Below are positions 45,970 to 53,775 of a stretch of 64,000 bases of DNA, piece by piece. This DNA comes from Clostridia bacterium. Its GTDB lineage: Bacteria; Bacillota; Clostridia; Oscillospirales; CAG-272. Under the pieces are notes generated by a model that had not been told where the DNA came from, searched no databases, and saw only the letters and a program-made list of their open reading frames with translations. The DNA lies in contig JAFUOQ010000014.1 of the NCBI GenBank assembly GCA_017472695.1, positions 1 to 64,000 on the forward strand. Reading direction: 5' to 3'. The first letter of the stretch is position 1; every line of letters starts with the position of its first letter. Position numbers and translations under genes: made by a program.

Positions 45970-45993
45970 AGTATCCCCTCACTTTCTGGCTTT

Positions 45994-46022
45994 AGTTTAC
46001 CATAAATGAGCCCAAATGTCAC
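45994..46022 (-). promoter_or_regulatory. Promoter for the XRE gene at 45481
   Basis: Minus strand GTGACA (46017-46022), 17-bp spacer, TAAACT (45994-45999). Confidence 0.5.
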
Positions 46023-46066
46023 GAAACTTTTCGTTGCATCTGTGGAAATGGCGTAACAAAACAAAT

Positions 46067-46093
46067 AAAAAGCACGCAATTGCGTGCTTTTTT
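46067..46093 (-). terminator. Terminator after the GH2 gene (second of the twin pair)
   Basis: AAAAAGCACGCA-att-GCGTGCTTTTTT; ends the GH51-GH2 operon coming from the right. Confidence 0.9.
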
Positions 46094-46094
46094 A

Positions 46095-47816
46095 TTATTC
46101 ATTTGCAAACTTTTCGTATAGCTCTTTAATCTTAAAGAATGAAGCCTTTGGATTTCTATATTCGTCAAGAATTCCCTTGTTGTTGAAATAGCGAACACGA
46201 TTAATTTCCATGGAATATGAGGTTCTAATATTTGCAAACTGCCAAATGTATGTTCCTCTCATGTAGTCTGTTTTGTGGAATAATTCGAGACAATATTCAA
46301 GTAAATCACTTTGATATTCCTCACTCCAACGAACTGTATCAAAATGAGAATGGAAGCCGGCAAGAGCAGCCGCACCGAATTCGCTCATAATTACAGGCTT
46401 GTCGCCCCAGCCCTTAGCTTGTCTGCGCTCACCAAACTCTTTAACAAATCTGTCCCAGTCAGCTAAGCCACCAGTCCAACCATGATAATTGTACCAACCG
46501 TAATAAATATTGATACAAATAATATCATTATAATCCATGCAAAGGTCGTCAAATGGATGGTTAGATGCGTGAGTGATTAAACGATTGCCACCATTTTTGC
46601 GTAGATGCTCATAATATTGCTTTGTAAGGTCAATAGTGCAAGGGAAGGAGGTGCAAATTTCATTATGCATACCCCAAATTATAATTGATGGATGGTTGTA
46701 ATAATCCCTTGTCATTTCCTTGTGCATTGCAAGGCCCTTTGCAACAATGTCAGCGTCCTTTAATGCTTCCTCGCTAAAGCCACATCCCCACATAGGAATC
46801 TCACTCCAGAAAAGAATACCGCGTTCATCAAGCATATCAAGGAAAATCTTTGAGTTAGGGTAGTGTGAGCCACGAATAGTGTTACATCCCATTTCAACCA
46901 TCAAATCAATGTCCTTTTTCATAAGCTTAGATGGGAATGCAAAGCCCCAGTCTGGGTGTTCCTCGTGTCTGTTTACACCAAGAAGCTCAATGCTCTTGCC
47001 ATTTAAAAGAATGTTGTTATCCTTAACCTCAACATATCTGAAGCCAACCTTGTCAATCAAATCATCTGTAGCAGTTGTTGCAGTTACTGTATAAAGATTT
47101 GGTGTGTCCATGTCCCAAAGAGAAACGTTTTCAATTACAACAGGTGTTGATTTAACTGTCATTTTCTCATAGCCCTCAAGGTAAACCATGTCAGTAAAAA
47201 TAGGAAAGTCGCCCACCTTAACTGAAACAGGGGAGGAAAGAGCACTGGAGCTTGCATTGTATAGCTCAAGCTCACAGCTTACAGTTGCATTTTTTAAATC
47301 CTTTGATAATTCATAAACAATATGGTTTGTAAAAATTGAAATGCCATTTAATTCGTGAAGAGAAACATCTCTTGCAATACCACCATAGTTAAACCAGTCA
47401 GTATATCTTTGTGGGAATGACTTTTTGTCAATTCTACTGTCGGCGCGAACAACCAAGGTATGCTCGCCACAGCTAATATCATTTACAACAAATCTAAAAG
47501 CTGTAAAAGCGCCATAGTGTGTGCCAATTTCTTTGCCATCAAGCCAAACGGTAGCCGTTGTCATTACACTTTCAAATTCCAAAAGCAGAGTACCACCGTT
47601 GGTTATGAACTTCTTTTCATACCAGCCACAGCCCTCAAAGTTGAGTAAGCGTAGCTCGTTGTTCCAAACAGAAGGCACAATTACAGTGTCCCCACTTGGC
47701 AAGCCGTTTTGCCAGCCATTTTCCTCTCCGTTGTTGTCCTTGTCAACAAGGAATTTCCAAGCGCCACCTAAATCTATAACGTTTCTTTTTAAATGCTCAT
47801 TAAATAATCTTTTCAT
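46095..47816 (-). CDS. GH2 beta-glucuronidase-like glycosidase
   Basis: A 573-residue GH2 enzyme: sugar-binding domain (about 1-155), immunoglobulin-like domain (about 160-265) and TIM barrel (about 268-573). Acid/base is Glu386 in GMHNE, nucleophile Glu479 in MSEFGAAAL. The C-terminal NxK motif (Asn545, Lys547 in YFNNKGIL), which in beta-glucuronidases contacts the uronic acid carboxylate, is present, as is VNRHEEHPDWG. That favours glucuronidase over galactosidase. No signal peptide. It follows the GH51 gene after 14 bases, in the same operon, with an AAAGGGG site. Confidence 0.85.
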   Translation of the reverse strand: MKRLFNEHLKRNVIDLGGAWKFLVDKDNNGEENGWQNGLPSGDTVIVPSVWNNELRLLNFEGCGWYEKKFITNGGTLLLEFESVMTTATVWLDGKEIGTHYGAFTAFRFVVNDISCGEHTLVVRADSRIDKKSFPQRYTDWFNYGGIARDVSLHELNGISIFTNHIVYELSKDLKNATVSCELELYNASSSALSSPVSVKVGDFPIFTDMVYLEGYEKMTVKSTPVVIENVSLWDMDTPNLYTVTATTATDDLIDKVGFRYVEVKDNNILLNGKSIELLGVNRHEEHPDWGFAFPSKLMKKDIDLMVEMGCNTIRGSHYPNSKIFLDMLDERGILFWSEIPMWGCGFSEEALKDADIVAKGLAMHKEMTRDYYNHPSIIIWGMHNEICTSFPCTIDLTKQYYEHLRKNGGNRLITHASNHPFDDLCMDYNDIICINIYYGWYNYHGWTGGLADWDRFVKEFGERRQAKGWGDKPVIMSEFGAAALAGFHSHFDTVRWSEEYQSDLLEYCLELFHKTDYMRGTYIWQFANIRTSYSMEINRVRYFNNKGILDEYRNPKASFFKIKELYEKFANE

Positions 47817-47830
47817 AATTCATTCCCCTT

Positions 47831-49303
47831 TTATTTCTTGAAAATTAGCATATTCCAAGAATGCTTTTTTAAAATAATATCATTTTTAATATCACAATTT
47901 TGTGGTTTAATTCTTTCGTTTTCCTTGTCGTTTACTGTCTCAAGACTATCACTATATAGCTCTATATGCTCAGAGAGGGAATAGCCATCGTAGCCATCGA
48001 GTGAAATATCAAGCTCAATATTTTTATCAAGTGAACGGTTTACCGCAAAAATAACAACCTTATCCTCATTTTCAATAACCGAAGTATATAGATAAGGTAT
48101 GTCCCAACCCTCTTTTGACTTGTATGAGTCAACCTCGGCTACAGCTTTAAGTGCTTTGCCGTTTCCAAATAGAGAAGCATACATATAAGGATAAAAAATA
48201 GTTTGTCGCCAAGCCTTACCACCATTTTCGGTCATAATAGGAGCAATAACATTGACAAGCTGTGCAAGACATGCAACCTTAACTCTGTCGCAGTTATTTT
48301 GTAAGGTCATTAGCATACAACCCACAAGCAAAGCATCCTCAAAATTGTATTTTTCCTCGAGTAAGTGAGGTGCAATTTGCCATCTTTCTGCTGTTTTTTC
48401 CTCGTCCTTAGTTCTATACCAAACATTCCATTCGTCAAAGGAAAGATTTATAGTTTTGTCGCTGTTCTTTTTCGCCTTTATCTCGTCGCAAATTTGGGCG
48501 GTTTTCTTTATAAACCTGTCCATGTCCTCTGCGCGTGCTAAAAAATCAGCGGTGTTTTGTGCCTTGTTTCCGTAATAGCAATGCAAGGAAAGATAATCAA
48601 CATAATCGTAGGTGTGGTCTAGCACCGTTCTTTCCCATTCGCCATACGTTGACATATTCGGGTCAGAGCTACCACAAGCCACAAGCTCAATAGATGGGTC
48701 AACCCATTTTAAAATCTTAGCCGTTTCGGTTGCCACCCTGCCATATTCCTCGGCGGTTTTATGGCAAATTTGCCAGTCCCCGTCCATTTCGTTGCCAAGA
48801 CACCATAGCTTAAAGCCAAAGGGCTTATCAAAGCCGTTTTTACGACGCAAATTAGCGTAGTATGTATTTGTATCACTATTGCAATATTCGATTAAATTTC
48901 TTGCCTCGTCAGGTCCACGAGTGCCAAGATTAACCGCCATCATAACGTCAGTACCAGCTAAGCGTGCCCATTTTTGAAACTCGTCAATGCCAATCTCATT
49001 AGCTTCAACCGATAACCAAGCAAGCTCTAGCTTTCTTGGACGCTCACTCTTAGGACCAATTCCGTCCTCCCAGTTGTAGCCTGAAACAAAGTTGCCACCG
49101 GGGTAGCGCACAATAGGCACATTAAGCTCGTTTATAAGCTCCAAAACATCATGCCTAAAGCCATTTTCATCTGCCGTATTATGTGTTGGCTCATATATTC
49201 CATTGTAAACAGCACGTCCTAAATGCTCAATAAACGAGCCATAAATGCGCCTGTCTATCTCGCAGACAATACTGTTTTTGTTAACACTAATTTTTGCTTT
49301 CAT
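47831..49303 (-). CDS. GH51 alpha-L-arabinofuranosidase
   Basis: A 490-residue intracellular arabinofuranosidase. The ATG at 49303 is used (GGAGGTG seven bases before) rather than an upstream TTG. Acid/base Glu172 is in CLGNEMDG and nucleophile Glu291 in SFDEWNVWY; the substrate motif RYPGGNFVSGYNWEDGIGP is fully conserved. The TIM barrel is followed by a beta-sandwich from about residue 390. It releases arabinose from oligosaccharides. First gene of a two-gene operon with the glucuronidase-like enzyme. Confidence 0.94.
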   Translation of the reverse strand: MKAKISVNKNSIVCEIDRRIYGSFIEHLGRAVYNGIYEPTHNTADENGFRHDVLELINELNVPIVRYPGGNFVSGYNWEDGIGPKSERPRKLELAWLSVEANEIGIDEFQKWARLAGTDVMMAVNLGTRGPDEARNLIEYCNSDTNTYYANLRRKNGFDKPFGFKLWCLGNEMDGDWQICHKTAEEYGRVATETAKILKWVDPSIELVACGSSDPNMSTYGEWERTVLDHTYDYVDYLSLHCYYGNKAQNTADFLARAEDMDRFIKKTAQICDEIKAKKNSDKTINLSFDEWNVWYRTKDEEKTAERWQIAPHLLEEKYNFEDALLVGCMLMTLQNNCDRVKVACLAQLVNVIAPIMTENGGKAWRQTIFYPYMYASLFGNGKALKAVAEVDSYKSKEGWDIPYLYTSVIENEDKVVIFAVNRSLDKNIELDISLDGYDGYSLSEHIELYSDSLETVNDKENERIKPQNCDIKNDIILKKHSWNMLIFKK

Positions 49304-49328
49304 AAACACCTCCAAAAAGGTTATTTTT

Positions 49329-49357
49329 ATTTTATCATAGATAAAAACAATTTACAA
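49329..49357 (-). promoter_or_regulatory. Promoter of the GH51-GH2 operon
   Basis: Minus strand TTGTAA (49352-49357), 17-bp spacer, TAAAAT (49329-49334). Confidence 0.6.
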
Positions 49358-49361
49358 GTAA

Positions 49362-49387
49362 AAAAAGACGCCAAGGGCGTCTTTTTA
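49362..49387 (-). terminator. Terminator after the beta-mannosidase gene
   Basis: AAAAAGACGCC-aa-GGGCGTCTTTTTA, overlapping the stop codon region of the gene. Confidence 0.85.
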
Positions 49388-51787
49388 ATATTTTAGTGGA
49401 ATATCGTAAACAGAAAGAATAGAAATATCACTTAAAAGCTCTTCTGTTGAACGTTCTGTATTTATAAAAACCTTGTATGGCTTATCGTTTACTAAATCAA
49501 AGTAGTTATCTGAAAGCGCTATATCAAAGCTCTTAAAAGCAACCTCAACGTTTTTGGCAAGAACATCGGAGGAGAAGGAAAGTAAAATTCCACCCTCAAC
49601 CCTTTGTGCCTCAACCTTAATCGTTGGCTTTAAGAATTTAAAATACTTTGGCTTTGTGCCAAGCTCCGCGTTTCTTGCAATAAGCTCACCGCTTTTATCA
49701 TATAGCTCTGCGTAAAAATAAGCGTCATTCTTTCCGTCAAACTCAAGGCTTGAATATTCTTCAACGTCAAGCGAGGAAAGAGAGTCAACAAAAACGTCTT
49801 TTTCAGCCTCAAAAATAGGTGCGAAATCATTTTTCATAATTCCCACCTTTATCTGACCTTCAAATCCCTTGGTTGTTTCGTTTGATATATTTATTGTGAT
49901 TTTGCCGTTTTCGTTAAACAAGCCAAGAGAAACAGGCTGATAAAAATTCTTTGCAAAATAGTGTAGTGCTTTATATCTTCCATAGTAGTCAACACTTGAC
50001 CAAGAGGCAACAGGCCACGGGTCGTTCAGCTGCCAGTAAATTGAGCCCATCGTATAGCCACGATTCCTTCTAAAATGCTCAACCCCATATTTAATAGCAT
50101 TAGCCTGATTTAATTGTGAAGCATAAACGGTAGTCTCCAAATCCTTTGGCATCTGGTAGGCTTCCGCTAAATACCTCAAAAGCTTAACATTTCCGTGCCA
50201 ATGCTTTTGGTGGCTTTCCATGGTATAGGATAGCAAATTTCTTTCATCCAAAGGACAAAACGAGTCTATGGTTTTAATAGATGGTAAGCTTTCAAAGCCG
50301 TATTCAGAGCAGAAACGAAATTTATGCTTTCTGTATTCGTCAAACTCGCAGTCACCATTCCACACATCCCAAAAATGCACATCCCCGCGCGTATAGTCCT
50401 TAGGATTATTAAATCCACCGCCAGATGTTGGACTTGACGGAGTATATGAAATATAAGGAGCATATTCTTTACAAATATTAGGTAAAATATCCTCATATAG
50501 CTTTAGGTAATCACGGCGCACTTCCGGGTCAGTGCCGTCTGCACATTCCCAATGGCAAATAGCCTCTTCCATTTCATTATTACCGCAAAGAAGACCAAGC
50601 GAGGCGTGATGTCTTATTCTTTTTACATTGTATATTGCCTCGGAAATAAATTCCTTTTCCATCTCGTCATTTAGCCAAACATTAGCACAAGCAACCATAA
50701 AATCCTGCCATACGATAAGACCATATTTGTCGCATAGCTCGTAAAAATAGTCAGAAGGGTAGTAAGCGCCACCCCAAACTCTTACGCAGTTAAAATTAGC
50801 AAAAATACAGTCCTTTATTAGTCTTTCAAGTCGCTCATTAGTTTCACGAGAAAGAAGATTGTCCATAGGCACATAGTTTGCACCCATTGCAAAGATTTTT
50901 ATACCATTTACCTTAAAGCAAAATTCTTGACCGTGCTCGTCATCATCTCGGCTTAATTCTAAAGTGCGTAAGCCGATTAATTTTTTTGCTGTGTCAATCA
51001 AATAGTCGCCATTGTATAAATAAAATGTAACATCATATAATTCTTGCTTGCCATAGCCGTTTGGCCACCAAAGCCTTGGATTTTTTATTGTTATTTCACC
51101 CTTGCCGTCAACTAAATCAATAAATCGCCCGTCAACCTCACAAGAGACTCTTAAATTTGGTTCATTGTACTTTGTGCTAGCCAAAAGCTCCAACCTTACA
51201 GAGCCATTTTCGTGGTGCTGAATAATAGAGGTGTCCGATAGCTTGTCTGTGTTATAGCAACGTACCTCAACATCTCGGAAAACACCCATATTAGAGAGCT
51301 TAGGCGCCCAATCCCAACCCGACATATAAAAAGCTTTTCTTAAATGAGAAGCACCCTCAATAGTGTCACCATTCATATATAAATGATGGGCTTTTTCCGT
51401 TTTCTCAAAATAAGGAATAGGAGCTTTAAATTCAAGCCTTATTTCATTATTTCTTTTTGCCAAACGCTTAACATCATACTCATACATTCTGTGCATATTC
51501 TTAACACTGTCTAAAAGAGTACCATTAAAATAAATATCGCAAATTGTATCAAGCCCATAAAATGTTAAATCGATTTTTTCGCATAAAAGCTCATTTTCAT
51601 TTAACTCAAATTGACTATAAAATGTACAGTCCTGTCTTGAAAGCTCGGTTAATTTTTCCTCATTCACCCCATAATATGGGTCGTTAATATAACCATGCTC
51701 ATATAGCACACTATACATGTCACAAGGCAAAGAGCAGACAAGCCCTGAGTACTTACTAAAATCCATTTTCCAAGCTTTAATAATCAT
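49385..51787 (-). CDS. GH2 beta-mannosidase
   Basis: An 800-residue GH2 enzyme of the beta-mannosidase subgroup. N-terminal sugar-binding domain with the Trp-rich FYMSGWDWAPKLSNMGVFRDV (about 153-173), Ig-like domain, TIM barrel with acid/base Glu405 in CGNNEMEEA and nucleophile Glu495 in CSEYGFESLP, then C-terminal beta domains. IYWQLNDPWPVASWSSVDYYG is also characteristic of mannosidases. No signal peptide, hence cytoplasmic action on manno- or N-glycan-derived oligosaccharides. Own promoter with an operator-like palindrome. Confidence 0.92.
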   Translation of the reverse strand: MIIKAWKMDFSKYSGLVCSLPCDMYSVLYEHGYINDPYYGVNEEKLTELSRQDCTFYSQFELNENELLCEKIDLTFYGLDTICDIYFNGTLLDSVKNMHRMYEYDVKRLAKRNNEIRLEFKAPIPYFEKTEKAHHLYMNGDTIEGASHLRKAFYMSGWDWAPKLSNMGVFRDVEVRCYNTDKLSDTSIIQHHENGSVRLELLASTKYNEPNLRVSCEVDGRFIDLVDGKGEITIKNPRLWWPNGYGKQELYDVTFYLYNGDYLIDTAKKLIGLRTLELSRDDDEHGQEFCFKVNGIKIFAMGANYVPMDNLLSRETNERLERLIKDCIFANFNCVRVWGGAYYPSDYFYELCDKYGLIVWQDFMVACANVWLNDEMEKEFISEAIYNVKRIRHHASLGLLCGNNEMEEAICHWECADGTDPEVRRDYLKLYEDILPNICKEYAPYISYTPSSPTSGGGFNNPKDYTRGDVHFWDVWNGDCEFDEYRKHKFRFCSEYGFESLPSIKTIDSFCPLDERNLLSYTMESHQKHWHGNVKLLRYLAEAYQMPKDLETTVYASQLNQANAIKYGVEHFRRNRGYTMGSIYWQLNDPWPVASWSSVDYYGRYKALHYFAKNFYQPVSLGLFNENGKITINISNETTKGFEGQIKVGIMKNDFAPIFEAEKDVFVDSLSSLDVEEYSSLEFDGKNDAYFYAELYDKSGELIARNAELGTKPKYFKFLKPTIKVEAQRVEGGILLSFSSDVLAKNVEVAFKSFDIALSDNYFDLVNDKPYKVFINTERSTEELLSDISILSVYDIPLKY

Positions 51788-51797
51788 AAGAACCTCG

Positions 51798-51845
51798 TTG
51801 ATTTAGTTATAAATCAATTTTATCATAAAATAAGCATTGCTGCAA
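51798..51845 (-). promoter_or_regulatory. Promoter and palindromic operator of the beta-mannosidase gene
   Basis: Minus strand TTGCAG (51840-51845), 17-bp spacer, TAAAAT (51817-51822), immediately followed by the perfect dyad TTGATTTA-TAAC-TAAATCAA (51798-51817) over the start site. Confidence 0.6.
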
Positions 51846-51862
51846 TAAGTAATTTGAAAACA

Positions 51863-51888
51863 AAAAGGCACCTAAGGCGCCTTTTTTT
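51863..51888 (-). terminator. Terminator after the GH63-like gene
   Basis: AAAAAGGCxCC-taa-GGxGCCTTTTTTT with one mismatched pair, next to the stop of the minus-strand gene. Confidence 0.8.
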
Positions 51889-51894
51889 AGTTTA

Positions 51895-53526
51895 TTAAAG
51901 AACTTGATATGCGTTAGCTGCCCAAGCATAGCCCTTGCAGCGTAAGCCCTTACCAGTGATAGCACTTGTGTTTTCGCTAAAGCCATATTTGCAAATTGAG
52001 GTCTTATAGTTGTTTGCAATTTCGTCAGCAAGCTCTGTGTAACCAAGGTTGCGAAGAGCATAAACAAACATAACAACATCAGGCGCCCAAACAGCACCAC
52101 GCCAGTAGCCGTCCTCAACAAACAAAGGGCTATCAATAGCTTCACTTGCAATACCACCCTTGCAAAGGTGATGAGCCTTGATTTGCTTAACTATGTATTC
52201 TTGAATTTCCTTTGGTAGCATGTCCTCAAGAACAATAACACGGAGTGGCATTAAAGCGTTACAGTAGTATGGTTCGCCGGTTTCAGCAAGACGAACAAAA
52301 ATCTTTTCGCCATCCCAGTAGTCCTTAACTGCCTTTTCGGCAAGCTCCTTTGCTAACTGTGCATAAATTTTCTTATCAGTTGGGAAGTTGAGCTTTTCAG
52401 CAGCCTCGGATAGGAAAGAGCATTGAACAGAAAGGAAAGCAATAAGCTCGCTAGTTTCTATGTGCTCACTCTTATCAAAGCAGGTTGAATTGTCTTGTCC
52501 TGAGTCATTTCCGTGATAATATGAAGGAACATCACCACGTAGGTTTAGCCACCAGTCGGTGTTGCGCTTCATCTCAAAGTAAACCTCTTCAAGCGCATGA
52601 GGAGTAGCAAATTCTGGATTTCTCTTTATCATTTGCTTGTACATCCAGCCCTGTACAGGAGGCTTTACAAAGTTCCAAACCTTATGGTTTTGAGAAATAG
52701 CATCAGGAACTCTGCCAACACGGTTGATGTGCTTGTACATTATCATAAATTGGTCCATAGCAATTCGGTAGTCAATGTCGGCAAGACCAAGCGCATTAAA
52801 TGCATTGTCCCAGCTCCAAACATTACTCATACCAGCCTTACCCATAACAATTGCCTCGCAAGGAAAGTTACCAAGAGGTGCAATAGTGTTTGACCACATT
52901 ATGTAAGCACATTCTTTTTCATATTTGTTCTTGCAGTTGAATTTTTTCTCCCAAGCGAGATAATCCTTTTCAGCCAAATCAGCATAGTAGTCATAGCTCA
53001 TATTTTGTGCTAAAGTTGCACCCTTGTCAAGGAAGTTTCCTTCAATAGCAAACTCATATTCGCCGTTTTCATCAGGTAAAACACGAACATTAACATAATC
53101 AGAGGTAACCTTACCAGGTTGACGAAGCTTTTCAATCTTCAATGAGCCCTTGTTTGGAACAAACATAAGGCTACAATTGTTATTAAAGTCGCAAAGCTCA
53201 ATAACTCCGTTTTGAATAATTTGATAGTCAAATCTCATATTTGCTTTTGCAATTTCTACTAAAATTTCCTTGCCGTTACCTTTAATAAAGGTGCCGTCAA
53301 TACCATACATAGTGATTTTTGTTTCGCCTCCGGCGTGTTTAGCAGTTGCCTCGCGTGGAACAAAAGAAAACTTAGCACCTGTTCCAAAATCAATTGCTAA
53401 AACACCATTAAAAATATCTTGACCATGGTTGTGAATCATGTCCATTTTTAGAGTGTTTCTGCCTTTTTTGTCCCATACAAAATATGAATCTCTAATACTG
53501 TAGTGAAGTCTTTCAAAAGAATACAT
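51895..53526 (-). CDS. GH63/MGH1-like (alpha/alpha)6-barrel glycosidase
   Basis: A 543-residue enzyme with an N-terminal beta domain (about 1-190) and an alpha/alpha barrel (about 200-540), as in mannosylglycerate-hydrolase-like GH63 relatives. Family landmarks are WSWDNAFNALGLADID (238-252), GRVPDAISQN, the substrate loop YYHGNDSGQDNST (336-348) with Asp341 a likely catalytic residue, and HIETSELIAF. The Trp normally seen in DSGWDNS is Gln here. No signal peptide. It probably trims alpha-linked glucose or mannose from an imported glycan. Own promoter, divergent from the GH29-like gene. Confidence 0.78.
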   Translation of the reverse strand: MYSFERLHYSIRDSYFVWDKKGRNTLKMDMIHNHGQDIFNGVLAIDFGTGAKFSFVPREATAKHAGGETKITMYGIDGTFIKGNGKEILVEIAKANMRFDYQIIQNGVIELCDFNNNCSLMFVPNKGSLKIEKLRQPGKVTSDYVNVRVLPDENGEYEFAIEGNFLDKGATLAQNMSYDYYADLAEKDYLAWEKKFNCKNKYEKECAYIMWSNTIAPLGNFPCEAIVMGKAGMSNVWSWDNAFNALGLADIDYRIAMDQFMIMYKHINRVGRVPDAISQNHKVWNFVKPPVQGWMYKQMIKRNPEFATPHALEEVYFEMKRNTDWWLNLRGDVPSYYHGNDSGQDNSTCFDKSEHIETSELIAFLSVQCSFLSEAAEKLNFPTDKKIYAQLAKELAEKAVKDYWDGEKIFVRLAETGEPYYCNALMPLRVIVLEDMLPKEIQEYIVKQIKAHHLCKGGIASEAIDSPLFVEDGYWRGAVWAPDVVMFVYALRNLGYTELADEIANNYKTSICKYGFSENTSAITGKGLRCKGYAWAANAYQVL

Positions 53527-53541
53527 AAAAATCTCCTGTTA

Positions 53542-53591
53542 ATTTAATATTTTATTAAATCTATTATACAACGATTTTTTTCAAATATCAA
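53542..53591 (-). promoter_or_regulatory. Promoter and palindromic operator of the GH63-like gene
   Basis: Minus strand TTGATA (53586-53591), 17-bp spacer, TATAAT (53563-53568), then the dyad ATTTAATA-AAA-TATTAAAT (53542-53560) at the start site. Placement equals that at the beta-mannosidase promoter. Confidence 0.6.
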
Positions 53592-53704
53592 GATTAAGGC
53601 GAAAAAAGTAGGCATTTAGTTGTTGGGAAAACATATTGAGAAGGGAAGTTTTATAAAAGAATGTGTTTTAGAGAACAACTTTGGTCAAAATTGAGAATTG
53701 TTTA

Positions 53705-53733
53705 TTGACAAGTTTCTTGTAGCGTAGTATAAT
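53705..53733 (+). promoter_or_regulatory. Promoter for the GH29-like gene
   Basis: TTGACA (53705-53710), 17-bp spacer, TATAAT (53728-53733): full consensus. Confidence 0.8.
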
Positions 53734-53775
53734 TTTAAAGTATGGTATAAAACCTGACACTAAAAGGAGAGCTAC

